Positions 54,365 through 63,507 of a stretch of DNA of 64,000 nt are shown here, one piece after another (position 1 is the stretch's first letter; each line of letters opens with the position of its first letter). The position numbers and the translations under genes are program-made. The notes below the pieces were generated by a model. It saw nothing but the letters and a program-made list of their open reading frames with translations. It did no database searches and was not told the origin of the DNA. The stretch spans positions 1 through 64,000 of the forward strand of contig CAJMSX010000011.1 of NCBI GenBank assembly GCA_905216195.1, given 5' to 3'. This stretch comes from an uncultured bacterium. GTDB taxonomy: Bacteria; Bacteroidota; Bacteroidia; Bacteroidales; Marinifilaceae.

Positions 54365-55123
54365 ATGACTTATAATCCGTTTTCTTTGCAGGGAAAAACT
54401 ATTCTTGTTACCGGAGCATCCTCAGGTATAGGCAGAGCTATTGCAGTAGAATGTTCGAAAATGGGAGCTTGTGTGATTATTACGGGTAGGAACGAGAAAA
54501 ATTTAACGGAAACTTTTAATTTGTTGGAGAAATCCGAAGGAAGAGAACATGGGATGATCCTGGCAGATTTAGCTAAAACAGAACACCTGACTAAGGTAAT
54601 TTCAGAAATACCTCCTTTAGACGGTTTAGTTAATAATGCCGGCATCGGAAATACTTGTTTGATAAAATTTATTCAAGAGGAGGAGCTGGGAAAGGTATTA
54701 CATATCAATTTGATGGTTCCCGTTCTGTTGACACAGCGTTTATATAAGAATAAAAAATTAAACAAAAATGCTTCTGTTGTTTTTGTTTCTTCTATTGCGG
54801 GCCTTTGCCAAGTTACCCCAGGCAATGCTATTTATAGTGCTTCTAAAAGTGCGGTAAATGCTTTTATGCAGCATGCCGCACTTGAATTCAGCCAGAGAGG
54901 TATAAGGTGTAATACGGTAAATCCGGGAACAGTTAACACTCCTTTTTTAAATAAGGAAATGATTTCTGCGGCAGACCGGGAACGGGACCGGGCCAGGTAT
55001 CCTTTAAAAAGATATGGCGAACCGGTGGATGTGGCTCTCGGGGTGATTTATCTATTGTCGGATGCTTCGGAGTGGGTGACCGGCTCTCATTTAGTAATAG
55101 ATGGAGGATGTTCATTGGTTTAG
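54365..55123 (+). CDS. SDR family 3-oxoacyl-ACP reductase-like, copy C
   Basis: 252 residues, classical SDR: TGASSGIGRAIAVECSKMG, VNNAGIGN, SSIAG and YSASKSAV, C-terminal VTGSHLVIDGG. The start TYNPFSLQGKTILVTG resembles the SDRs at 35979 and 37793, so the leftward and rightward reductases share ancestry. It probably reduces a 3-oxoacyl chain on the neighbouring ACP. The acyl-CoA ligase-like gene follows after 16 bases. Confidence 0.86.
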   Translation: MTYNPFSLQGKTILVTGASSGIGRAIAVECSKMGACVIITGRNEKNLTETFNLLEKSEGREHGMILADLAKTEHLTKVISEIPPLDGLVNNAGIGNTCLIKFIQEEELGKVLHINLMVPVLLTQRLYKNKKLNKNASVVFVSSIAGLCQVTPGNAIYSASKSAVNAFMQHAALEFSQRGIRCNTVNPGTVNTPFLNKEMISAADRERDRARYPLKRYGEPVDVALGVIYLLSDASEWVTGSHLVIDGGCSLV

Positions 55124-55139
55124 TTTTTAATGGTAAGAT

Positions 55140-56540
55140 ATGTTTCTGGATATCGATAAAAGAGAACCGTCTTCAATTGCAGCAGTTGAGGATTCGGGGC
55201 AAGCTCTTACGTACGGACAACTCGGTGAATTTTGCAGAGAATGGAAAGCTGTTATTCCTTCAAGAACTCTTATTTTTATTTTATCCGAAAATGAACTCGG
55301 GGCAATGGCTGCCTACGTGGCTTCTTTATCGGAACGGGTGGTGCCTTTGTTATTAAGTGGGCATACGGATAAGGAACTTTTGGAGAATTTGATTTGCTTG
55401 TACGAGCCACAGTATATTTGGTTTCCGGATCGTCAGCTGACGGAAAAAGAAGAAAAACGGGTAATCTACAAGAAGCTGGGATATTCCCTGATAAGAACCG
55501 ACTATCCTTCGCCGGCATTGTTTCCCGATTTAGCTTTGTTATTACCGACTTCCGGCTCCACCGGAAGTTCTAAATTAGTGCGTCATAGCTATGTAAATGT
55601 AGAGGCAAATGCCCGTAATGTAGCTGCTTTTTTCGAGTTGAATCCGGAAGAACGGGCTATGGCGGTGTTGCCCTTGCATTACACGATGGGACTTTCGGTA
55701 GTAACGAGTCATCTCTGTGCAGGGGCCACTGTTTTATTGTCCCGAAGATCTTTATTGGATAAAGAATTTTGGGAATACATGCAGAAATATAAGGCCACCA
55801 GTTTTACAGGAGTTCCCTATAGCTATGAATTACTTCATAAATTGCGGTTTTTCCGCATGAATTTACCTGATTTGAAAATAATTACTCAAGGGGGTGGGAA
55901 GTTAAGCCCGGAACTATTTAAAGCATATGCTATGTATGCGGAGGAAACGGGTAAAAAGTTTATTGCGACTTATGGGCAGACAGAAGGAACAGCCCGTATG
56001 GCTTATTTACCGCATACTTTAGCATTGACGAAAATCGGTAGTATCGGAAGAGCTATTCCCCAGGGGGAACTTTCGCTGGTGGATAGTGAAGGACAAGTAA
56101 TAGAAGAGGAAGAGGGGGAAGGACAGATGGTGTATAAAGGACCAAACGTTACTTTAGGGTATGCCCGAACCAAAACGGATTTACAAAAGGGGGACGAAAA
56201 TGAGGGTGTTCTTTATACGGGAGATATTGCCCGGAGAGATAAGGACGGATGTTATTATATTGTAGGGCGAATGAAGAGATTTTTAAAAATTTTCGGTTTA
56301 CGGATAGGTTTGGATGAGATAGAATATTTGGTTAAGACGGAGTTTCGTACGGATTGTGTTTGTGGAGGGGACGATGAACGGTTGCTGGTTTATATTCCGG
56401 ATGGGAACACGGAAGCCGTCCGGGATTTTATTGAACAAAAAACGGGTCTCTATCACAAAAACATTGAAGTCAGGAAGATAGATAAGATCGAACGGAATGA
56501 AGCGGGTAAAATCGTTTTTCATTCTGTGGATAATAGATGA
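55140..56540 (+). CDS. Acyl-CoA/acyl-ACP synthetase-like AMP-binding enzyme
   Basis: 466 residues, ANL superfamily. The ATP loop is LPTSGSTGSSKLVRHS, then ATYGQTEGTARMAYLP, TGDIARRDKDGCYYIVGR and the hinge region; the C-terminal Lys is in ERNEAGKIVFHS. It activates a carboxylic acid as acyl-AMP and passes it to CoA or ACP. It is shorter than fatty-acyl-CoA ligases (about 500-560). It could load the starter acid onto an ACP of this operon, an alternative to the FabD route of the other side. Confidence 0.86.
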   Translation: MFLDIDKREPSSIAAVEDSGQALTYGQLGEFCREWKAVIPSRTLIFILSENELGAMAAYVASLSERVVPLLLSGHTDKELLENLICLYEPQYIWFPDRQLTEKEEKRVIYKKLGYSLIRTDYPSPALFPDLALLLPTSGSTGSSKLVRHSYVNVEANARNVAAFFELNPEERAMAVLPLHYTMGLSVVTSHLCAGATVLLSRRSLLDKEFWEYMQKYKATSFTGVPYSYELLHKLRFFRMNLPDLKIITQGGGKLSPELFKAYAMYAEETGKKFIATYGQTEGTARMAYLPHTLALTKIGSIGRAIPQGELSLVDSEGQVIEEEEGEGQMVYKGPNVTLGYARTKTDLQKGDENEGVLYTGDIARRDKDGCYYIVGRMKRFLKIFGLRIGLDEIEYLVKTEFRTDCVCGGDDERLLVYIPDGNTEAVRDFIEQKTGLYHKNIEVRKIDKIERNEAGKIVFHSVDNR

Positions 56541-56565
56541 TCACAGGTTTAAAGAAGAATAATTC

Positions 56566-57318
56566 ATGGAAAACAGAGTTTTAGAGCAACAAGTTTGCTT
56601 GGTTACAGGCGGATCACGGGGTATTGGTAAAGCCATTGTAGAACGTTTTGCTGAAAATGGCGCCATCGTGTATGCAAATGCCAGGGAACCGGGGAGTATA
56701 GATGGCTGGTGTAAGGAATATGCGGATAAATATAACACTCCGGTTATTCCTCTTTATTTTGATATCTGTGACTTTTCAGCGGCCCGACAAGCTGTGATGC
56801 AAATCAAAAAGGAACAAGGCAGAATTGATGTTTTAGTGAATAATGCGGGAAGGGTCAGCTATGAATTTTTAGGAATGATTGATATGACTAAAGTGCGGGA
56901 GATGTTTGAAGTGAATGTAATTGCTTTATTGCAATTGACACAGTTGACGGCTCGGTTAATGACCCGGCAAAAATACGGTTCGATTATCAATATGGCTAGT
57001 GTTGTCGGGAGATCAGGTGCTAAAGGACAAGTAGCTTATTCCGCCTCTAAAGGGGCGGTAATCGCTTTGACGAAATCGGCGGCGAAAGAACTGGCGGAAT
57101 ATCATGTAAGAGTAAATGCTGTCGCTCCCGGAATGGTGGCAACGGACCGTTTACTGAAAATTATGGAAGAAAAATTCAAGGATAAAGCAGGAGATATCCG
57201 CATGAAACGCCTGGCTTTACCTTCGGAAATAGCCGATGCATGTATTTTTCTGGCCTCCAACCGGTCGGAATATATTACGGGTCAGGTGATAGCCGTTGAC
57301 GGAAGTTTGATATTGTAA
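56566..57318 (+). CDS. SDR family 3-oxoacyl-ACP reductase-like, copy D
   Basis: 250 residues, FabG-like: VTGGSRGIGKAIVERF, VNNAGRVSYEFLG, ASVVGRSGAKGQVAYSASKGAV with YxxxK, C-terminal ITGQVIAVDGS. It is closer to ordinary FabG than copies A-C are. It lies between the ligase gene and the second ACP gene (17 bases), so it likely reduces the 3-oxo chain produced by KAS III at 57584. Confidence 0.87.
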   Translation: MENRVLEQQVCLVTGGSRGIGKAIVERFAENGAIVYANAREPGSIDGWCKEYADKYNTPVIPLYFDICDFSAARQAVMQIKKEQGRIDVLVNNAGRVSYEFLGMIDMTKVREMFEVNVIALLQLTQLTARLMTRQKYGSIINMASVVGRSGAKGQVAYSASKGAVIALTKSAAKELAEYHVRVNAVAPGMVATDRLLKIMEEKFKDKAGDIRMKRLALPSEIADACIFLASNRSEYITGQVIAVDGSLIL

Positions 57319-57334
57319 AATTAATACATAAAAT

Positions 57335-57577
57335 ATGATGACAAATTTAGAAAAGTATAATAAAGTATTTACAGAGATTTTTGCTGTCAGCGAAGAGGTT
57401 TTGAATGCAAACTTCGGACACTCGCAGGCAGACAACTGGGATTCGGTCCGGCATTTAAACCTGGTCAGTGCGATTGAGGAGAATTTCGATATTATGTTAG
57501 ATACGGAGGATATATTGGGTTTTATATCTTATGAAGCCGGTAAGGAAATATTGAAGAAATACGGGATTATATTTTAA
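57335..57577 (+). CDS. Acyl carrier protein, rightward operon copy 2
   Basis: 80 residues. The site is NWDSVRHLNLVSAIEENF with canonical Asp36-Ser37. It differs clearly from the ACPs at 39664 and 54126, so this operon has two distinct carriers. It starts 16 bases after the SDR gene and KAS III starts 6 bases after it. Two start ATGs (57335, 57338) are adjacent. Confidence 0.86.
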   Translation: MMTNLEKYNKVFTEIFAVSEEVLNANFGHSQADNWDSVRHLNLVSAIEENFDIMLDTEDILGFISYEAGKEILKKYGIIF

Positions 57578-57583
57578 GATCAT

Positions 57584-58645
57584 ATGGCAAGATTTAATAT
57601 AAAAAATGTGGCTGTGAGAGGGGTTGCAGCTGCCGTGCCGGATCGTAAAGTCCATACTACTGATTTTTCATTTTTTTCTCCTGAAGATGCCGAGATTTTT
57701 ATAAAAACGGTAGGTATAGAAGAACGGTATATGGCCTCAGAAACTCAATGTGCTTCTGATTTGTGTTTTTATGCGGCGGAGAAACTGATCGGGGATTTAA
57801 ATTGGAATAAACACGATATTGGAATTCTGTTGTTTGAATCGGTGACGGCGGATTACCGTACGCCTCCCACGTCCTGTATCTTGCAAGATCGCTTGGGCCT
57901 GTCTTCCGGTTGTTTTACGATGGATATGCCTATGGGATGTTGCGGAGCTATGTATGCGATGACAGTAGCCGGTAAAATGATGACAGACGGTTCGGTGCGG
58001 AAAGCTCTCCTTTTAATCGGAGATACTATAACCAGAATGTCTTCTCCCTTGGATAAAAGCCGGTTGCCTTTATTCGGAGACGGCGCCGTCGCGATGGCTC
58101 TGGAGTATGATGAAAGCGCTTCCGATATACTTGTCGATTTCAGCACTTACGGAAAAGGATATAACGCTTTGATTACTCCTCATAGTGGGTTTAGGCATCC
58201 GGTCACTCCCGCATCGTTCGAATATGAGGATTTCGGAAACGGAGTGGTCCGGGCTCCAGTCCATTCTTTAATTCACGGAATGGATGTTTTTTCCTTTGCT
58301 ATCACAAAACCTCCTAAAGGTATCTTAGAGATGCTGGAAGCCTGTCAACTGGATAAAGACCGGGATATCGACTATTTTTTGATTCATCAGGCCAATAAGA
58401 TGATTGTAGACCGGGTGGTTAAAAAAGCCAAACTGGATCCGGCTAAGGTTCCCATGAACCTGCAAAATTTTGCGAATTGCGGAGGGGCCTCCATACCTAT
58501 GCTTATGGTTAGTGAATTACAAACGGAATTGCAGACGCGGTCTCAGTCCCTCTTATTGTCTTCATTCGGGCTGGGATTAACCTGGGGAACCATGTACTTG
58601 AAGACCTCGCCGATGGTGATTCCTGATTTGTTGAAGATAAAGTGA
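57584..58645 (+). CDS. 3-oxoacyl-ACP synthase III (KAS III/FabH-like), copy C
   Basis: 353 residues. Triad: Cys119 (DMPMGCCGAMY), His268 (YFLIHQANKMI) and Asn298. The Asn segment reads FANCGGASIP where the others have FGNTS, so the Gly before Asn is Ala and the loop differs. It is a full-length relative of copies at 34913 and 38547. With two ACPs, two SDRs and the ligase it forms the acyl module of the rightward operon. Confidence 0.89.
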   Translation: MARFNIKNVAVRGVAAAVPDRKVHTTDFSFFSPEDAEIFIKTVGIEERYMASETQCASDLCFYAAEKLIGDLNWNKHDIGILLFESVTADYRTPPTSCILQDRLGLSSGCFTMDMPMGCCGAMYAMTVAGKMMTDGSVRKALLLIGDTITRMSSPLDKSRLPLFGDGAVAMALEYDESASDILVDFSTYGKGYNALITPHSGFRHPVTPASFEYEDFGNGVVRAPVHSLIHGMDVFSFAITKPPKGILEMLEACQLDKDRDIDYFLIHQANKMIVDRVVKKAKLDPAKVPMNLQNFANCGGASIPMLMVSELQTELQTRSQSLLLSSFGLGLTWGTMYLKTSPMVIPDLLKIK

Positions 58646-60186
58646 AAGCAGCTATGAAAAAGGTCATATACAATACTTGTGTAGCAGATCCCTGGGTAAA
58701 GGTAGCCCAAACATTGAACGATGAGTACGGATGGAAACCGGTTTATTGGACCGGTTTCGGGGAGGATCATTCCGAGGTAGTGGTTCCCCAGGCTTTTCCG
58801 GACATTGTTTACCAACCTTATTATGAAGCCTGGAGAGGTGTCTTCCCGGCAGAAATCAGTGAGAAATATGCGGAATCCTATATCGATATCGATTTTCTGA
58901 AAAAATTTGCTGTCTATGAAGTACAAGCTTTAAAGATGATGGATCGTTTGGATTATGATCGGTATAGTTTTAACTTTATGGAGCGTGAACGGCATTTCCT
59001 GAATCTGATAAAACATTGGACGGCCTGTATCCGCTTTTTCAAACCCGATGTAGTTATCAGTGCCGTAAACCCTCATCGGGTATATGATTATGTACTGTAT
59101 CTTCTGTGCAAGTTTCATGGTATTAAATACATTACTTTTCAGTATACCATGTGCAGTGAAAGATTTTATGCGGTTACCGATATTTTTTCCATTGGAGATG
59201 TCTTTAAAAAAGATTATGAATTTTACTTAAGCCAGAAACAACTAAAGATCGACACTTTGCCGGAAGAAGTGCGGACGCAATACCAAAAAGTGATGGCCGA
59301 TTATTCGATAGCTGCCCCTTCTTACATGAGAACTCATCCGGTACTTCATAAGAAGAATTCCAATTTTTTATTTCTGGCAAAACGCTTGTTTACAACGAAT
59401 AAATTCTTCGGTAAAGAAGGACTTTTAAGTAAAGGGGTGTCGAGAACGGTATATAAAAATAAAAAATACAGTATAGAGAATGCTCATTTTTCGGTCTGGG
59501 ATTTTGCCCTAAAAAGAAGGAGAACTTTTTTATATAATAAAATGATGGAAAAGTATTATATGTCTAAAACTTCTTTGCCGGATTATGAGGTTCCTTATAT
59601 TATGTTTTTTCCGCATTATCAACCGGAAGAGACAACCTCTCCTAACGGAGATATTTTTGTAAATCAAAGGTTGTGTATAGAAACCTTATTAAAGCATTCG
59701 CCGGAAAATTATTATGTATATATAAAAGAACATCCGCATCAGTTCATGTCGCATATGCAAGGGCATACGTCCCGTATAAAGGAGTTTTACGATGATCTGG
59801 CTGCTTATCCCAGGGTGAAACTGATTCCGTTCGAAATAGACTCTTATACCTTAATCCGGCATGCCGTGGCTATTTCTACCGTTACCGGAACTGTCGGATG
59901 GGAAGCTATGGTCCAGCAAAAACCCGTCATTATATTCGGAATTATCTGGTATGAAAAATATACCGGAGTATTACGAATTACGGATGAAGAATCCGCTTCG
60001 AAGATGATGTCTTTCATTGACCATTTCCAATACGATGAAAATAATTTGCTGGCTTATTTGCATGCTTTTTCTAAAAATTCTGTCAGGGCCTATCATTACC
60101 CCGGGGAAAAAGAACGGCTGAATGTCTCCGAAAAAGAATGTGTGGATAGTTTAGTGCAAGAAACTTTAAATGCTTTTAATCGATAA
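58642..60186 (+). CDS. Capsule-type glycosyltransferase-like protein
   Basis: 514 residues from GTG 58642, or 510 from ATG 58654, which is the more natural start. The C-terminal half (about 320-480) carries FFPHYQPEETTSPNGDIF, YVYIKEHPHQF, IPFEIDSYTLIRHAVAISTVTGTVGWEAM and KPVIIFG, resembling the donor side of capsule-synthesis (KpsC/KpsS-like) and CDP-glycerol or Kdo transferases. The N-terminal half is not recognised. It probably adds a residue, perhaps the CMP-linked acid, to the repeat unit. It is the only obvious glycosyltransferase of this operon apart from the initiating enzymes. Confidence 0.68.
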   Translation: MKAAMKKVIYNTCVADPWVKVAQTLNDEYGWKPVYWTGFGEDHSEVVVPQAFPDIVYQPYYEAWRGVFPAEISEKYAESYIDIDFLKKFAVYEVQALKMMDRLDYDRYSFNFMERERHFLNLIKHWTACIRFFKPDVVISAVNPHRVYDYVLYLLCKFHGIKYITFQYTMCSERFYAVTDIFSIGDVFKKDYEFYLSQKQLKIDTLPEEVRTQYQKVMADYSIAAPSYMRTHPVLHKKNSNFLFLAKRLFTTNKFFGKEGLLSKGVSRTVYKNKKYSIENAHFSVWDFALKRRRTFLYNKMMEKYYMSKTSLPDYEVPYIMFFPHYQPEETTSPNGDIFVNQRLCIETLLKHSPENYYVYIKEHPHQFMSHMQGHTSRIKEFYDDLAAYPRVKLIPFEIDSYTLIRHAVAISTVTGTVGWEAMVQQKPVIIFGIIWYEKYTGVLRITDEESASKMMSFIDHFQYDENNLLAYLHAFSKNSVRAYHYPGEKERLNVSEKECVDSLVQETLNAFNR

Positions 60187-60205
60187 TAGGTAAGGAGCCG
60201 GTCTT

Positions 60206-60823
60206 ATGAAAATTTATGCTCGGTTTTTCAAAAGAGGGATTGATTTTTCTATTGCTCTCGTCGGTTTAATGTTTTTATCTCCTTTCCTGCTTTTTATTGC
60301 GGTATGCCTAGGTATGGCTCAGGGAGGGATAAAAGGTATCTTTTTTTTACATCCTCGTCCGGGAAAACAGGGGAAAATATTTAAAATAATTAAATTTAAG
60401 ACCATGAACGATAAGCGGGATGCGGAAGGAAAGCTTCTTCCGGATGCCGAGCGTTTGACTCCTACCGGACGTTTGATCCGTAATCTGTCTTTGGATGAGC
60501 TTCCCCAACTGATTAATGTTTTAAAAGGGGATATGGCATTGATAGGCCCTCGTCCTTTAATAGAAAGATATTTAGCACTGTATACGCCGGAACAAGCCCG
60601 TAGACATGAAGTGCGGCCAGGTATTACCGGGTGGGCCCAGGTGAATGGAAGAAATGATATCACCTGGCAAAAAAAATTTGAAATGGATGTCTGGTATGTG
60701 GATCACCTTTCATTTAAATTGGATGTACAGATTCTTCTGATGACTGTAAAAACGGTTTTATCGCGTAAAGGTGTAGCGAAGGAGGGGTATGCTACTACCG
60801 AACCGTTTAGCGGAAATAATTAA
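60206..60823 (+). CDS. PglC-type phosphoglycosyl transferase, second copy
   Basis: 205 residues: reentrant helix at about 11-37, then Asp97-Glu98 in LSLDELPQLINVLKGDMALIGPRP, and VRPGITGWAQVNGRND. It loads a sugar 1-phosphate on undecaprenyl phosphate. The next two genes encode a hexapeptide acetyltransferase and a DegT aminotransferase, the set that makes UDP-diNAc-bacillosamine in Campylobacter (PglD, PglE, PglC), so a 2,4-diamino sugar is the likely first residue. The dehydratase for that route could be the CapD-like gene at 6334. Confidence 0.9.
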   Translation: MKIYARFFKRGIDFSIALVGLMFLSPFLLFIAVCLGMAQGGIKGIFFLHPRPGKQGKIFKIIKFKTMNDKRDAEGKLLPDAERLTPTGRLIRNLSLDELPQLINVLKGDMALIGPRPLIERYLALYTPEQARRHEVRPGITGWAQVNGRNDITWQKKFEMDVWYVDHLSFKLDVQILLMTVKTVLSRKGVAKEGYATTEPFSGNN

Positions 60824-60890
60824 AATTCTATAAGATATTGATCGGCAGATCGGTATACTACTTCTTCGCACACATATTAAATTTTTGATT

Positions 60891-61307
60891 ATGAGGATCA
60901 GGGTATTATTGTGGAAGTTTCTGGTACGGGTATATCCGTTTATTTTGAGAAGAATCTATAAAATGGATATCGGTCCGGGGGTCGTCATATCGTATAAGGC
61001 TAAATTAGACCGGAGTATAAATCCTCGAGGTATCCATATCGGTAAAAATACCTGGGTTTTGGCCAATGCCACGGTACTGGCTCACGATCATTGCAGAGGT
61101 TTAAAAGCAGACACCTATATCGGAGAAAATTGTGTAGTAGGAATCAATGCTATTATTATGCCGGGAGTGGTGATCGGCGATCAGTGTGTGATTGGAAGCG
61201 GAGCAGTGGTAACGAAAAATATTCCTTCACATTGCGTTGCCGTAGGAAATCCCGCTAAAATAATCAAGGAGGGAATTGAGGTAAACGACAGAGGGCAAAT
61301 CATTTAA
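60891..61307 (+). CDS. Hexapeptide-repeat acetyltransferase
   Basis: 138 residues from ATG 60891 (TTG at 60885 is the next start upstream). Left-handed beta-helix: IGKNTWVLANATVLAHDHCRG, IGENCVVGINAIIMPGVVIGDQC, VAVGNPAKII. His in AHDHC is a candidate catalytic base. It lacks the N-terminal nucleotide-sugar domain of PglD. It may acetylate a sugar amine before or after the aminotransferase encoded next. It lies between PglC and the DegT gene. Confidence 0.82.
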   Translation: MRIRVLLWKFLVRVYPFILRRIYKMDIGPGVVISYKAKLDRSINPRGIHIGKNTWVLANATVLAHDHCRGLKADTYIGENCVVGINAIIMPGVVIGDQCVIGSGAVVTKNIPSHCVAVGNPAKIIKEGIEVNDRGQII

Positions 61308-61347
61308 TTATCAAGGTAATTATTAAATACTGTATATACATTTAAAT

Positions 61348-62493
61348 ATGAAACCAAGAATTTGGCTCTCTTTGGCCCATATGGGAGGAAGAGAGCAGGA
61401 GTTTATACGGGAAGCGTTCGATACGAATTGGGTGGTTCCGCTGGGACCGAATGTAGATGCTTTTGAAAAAGCATTGGCAGAGTATTTACGGGAGGACAGG
61501 CATGTGGTAGCATTGAGTGCTGGGACGGCTGCCCTACATTTGGGATTGATCTTGTTAGGAGCCGGAGTCGGAGATGAGGTGATATGCCAGAGTTTTACTT
61601 TTTCGGCTTCTGCCAATCCGATTATGTATCAGGGGGCTAAACCTGTATTTGTGGATAGCGAGGCTTCGACCTGGAATATGGATCCGGTGTTGTTGGAAGA
61701 AGCGGTAAAAGACCGTTTGCGGAAAACCGGGAAATTGCCCAAGGCGATCATCCCTGTACACTTATACGGGATGCCCGCCCGGTTAGACCGGATTTGTGAG
61801 ATTGCCGGCCGGTACGGGATACCGGTATTGGAAGATGCTGCAGAAGCTTTGGGATCGGAGTTTAAGGGACAGAAATGCGGTACTTTCGGAGAGTTGGCAG
61901 CCCTTTCGTTCAATGGGAATAAGATGATTACCACTTCGGGAGGGGGAGCCTTGGTTTGCCGTTCCGAAGAGGAAGCGGGACAGGTGAAATTTTATGCGAC
62001 GCAGGCGCGGGATGCGGCTCCCCATTACCAGCATTCCCATGTAGGTTATAATTACCGGATGAGTAATATCTGTGCGGGAATCGGCCGGGGACAGATGTTT
62101 GTGCTGGAAGAACATATTGCCCGGAGGCGGGAAATACACGGCTTATATACTACTTTACTGAAAGGAGTCCCCGGTATCAGCGTCTTGCAAAATCCTTCCC
62201 CGGATTTCGATTCGAATTTCTGGTTGACCTGTATTACCGTCGATCCGCTTGTTGCAGGATGTACCCGGGAAGATATCCGTCTGGCGCTGGATGCTGACAA
62301 TGTCGAGAGCCGTCCGTTATGGAAGCCGATGCATTTACAGCCCGTATTTGCCGAAGCTCCGTTTTATGGAAACGGAACTTCTGAGCATCTGTTCGATATA
62401 GGCCTTTGTCTGCCTTCCGGACCTACACTGACAGATGGAGACATTGGGCGAGTGGTGGAAGTAGTAAGGAGTCAGGTAGATAAACTTCATTAA
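61348..62493 (+). CDS. DegT/DnrJ/EryC1 aminotransferase, PglE-like
   Basis: 381 residues, PLP sugar aminotransferase. Lys192 in ALSFNGNKMITTSGGG binds PLP, and EDAAEALGS holds the cofactor Asp. RIWLSLAHMGGREQEFIREAFDTNWVVPLGPNVDAFE is the start typical of PglE/WecE relatives acting on UDP-4-keto-6-deoxy-GlcNAc. It would put an amino group on C4 to give the diNAc-bacillosamine precursor for the PglC at 60206. The 120 bases after it show no clear gene or terminator. Confidence 0.88.
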   Translation: MKPRIWLSLAHMGGREQEFIREAFDTNWVVPLGPNVDAFEKALAEYLREDRHVVALSAGTAALHLGLILLGAGVGDEVICQSFTFSASANPIMYQGAKPVFVDSEASTWNMDPVLLEEAVKDRLRKTGKLPKAIIPVHLYGMPARLDRICEIAGRYGIPVLEDAAEALGSEFKGQKCGTFGELAALSFNGNKMITTSGGGALVCRSEEEAGQVKFYATQARDAAPHYQHSHVGYNYRMSNICAGIGRGQMFVLEEHIARRREIHGLYTTLLKGVPGISVLQNPSPDFDSNFWLTCITVDPLVAGCTREDIRLALDADNVESRPLWKPMHLQPVFAEAPFYGNGTSEHLFDIGLCLPSGPTLTDGDIGRVVEVVRSQVDKLH

Positions 62494-62612
62494 TCGTAGA
62501 TTTTTATTGCCACCCTTGGATCCCTTCTGTTCTTTTTTTCTTTCTGGTTGAAAGGAGCCCTTCAATTTCGTCACCCAACGTAACCGTCAGAATATATAAT
62601 TGTTTCCGGGAG

Positions 62613-63506
62613 ATGGAAAATATGCTGTTAACAGGAGCTTATGGTTTTTTAGGAAGAAACATTCGGCCTTTTTTATCTTCTGTTTATTCACTTTCAAAGT
62701 TGGGATGGAATGAGCTAAACGATTATAAAGTAGATCTAAGTAAAGAAATTCCTTGTCTGAGAGAGAGTTTTGATCTGGTTGTTCATACTGCCGGCAAAGC
62801 CCATTTTACTCCAGCTACCTCGCAGGAAAACATGGATTTCTATCGGATGAACGTAGAAGGTACGAAAAATTTATGTAAAGCTTTAGAACGAACGGGGTTG
62901 CCTCGTTCGTTTATTTTTATAAGTTCGGTCAGTGTTTACGGCTGCGATCACGGAGAAAATATTACGGAAGAGTATCCTTTGAAGGGTAAAAGCTCTTATG
63001 CATGGAGTAAAATTCAGGCGGAGTTATTTTTGCGCGAATGGTGTGAGGACCATCAGGTAGTACTGGGCGTTTTACGTCCGGCCTTGATTGTGGGGAAAAA
63101 TCCTCCCGGAAATCTGGAGTTGATGATTCGTATGTTAAAAAATAGAATTTATTATAAAATGAATCGTCCTCCCCGAAAAAGTATGGTATTGGCGGAAGAT
63201 ATCGCCCGAATTATTCCGGTTTTATCTGTAAAGGGTGGAGTATATAACCTATGTGATACTTATGCTCCTACTTTTACTGAATTGGAAGACCGTATAGCGG
63301 AGATATTGGGAAAAAAGCCTTACTTAACTGTTTCGGACCTGTTTATGAATATTTTAGCTCGGATGGGAGATTATAGCGGTAAGCTTTTCAGCTTCGATTC
63401 GGAAAAATTAAAGAAGTTACAAAACACCTTGACCTTTTCTAATGAAAAGGTTCGTAAGGAGTTAGATTGGGTGCCCTCGGATGTTTTGAAGGATATGAAA
63501 TTATAG
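62613..63506 (+). CDS. NAD-dependent epimerase/dehydratase, paralogue of the 16646 gene product
   Basis: 297 residues, extended SDR: LLTGAYGFLGRNIRPFL, YAWSK as YxxxK, and FSNEKVRKELDWVPSDV at the end. It shares length and many segments with the protein at 16646 on the other operon. It directly precedes a WecA/MraY-type gene (1 base apart), a pairing known for making and loading QuiNAc- or FucNAc-type sugars. The role is inferred from that pairing. Confidence 0.83.
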   Translation: MENMLLTGAYGFLGRNIRPFLSSVYSLSKLGWNELNDYKVDLSKEIPCLRESFDLVVHTAGKAHFTPATSQENMDFYRMNVEGTKNLCKALERTGLPRSFIFISSVSVYGCDHGENITEEYPLKGKSSYAWSKIQAELFLREWCEDHQVVLGVLRPALIVGKNPPGNLELMIRMLKNRIYYKMNRPPRKSMVLAEDIARIIPVLSVKGGVYNLCDTYAPTFTELEDRIAEILGKKPYLTVSDLFMNILARMGDYSGKLFSFDSEKLKKLQNTLTFSNEKVRKELDWVPSDVLKDMKL

Positions 63507-63507
63507 T

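Noticed and set aside
62494..62612. Possible terminator or attenuator after the DegT gene
   Set aside because: TTGAAAGG and CCCTTCAA can pair with one mismatch, but no good T run follows and the operon continues in the same direction.
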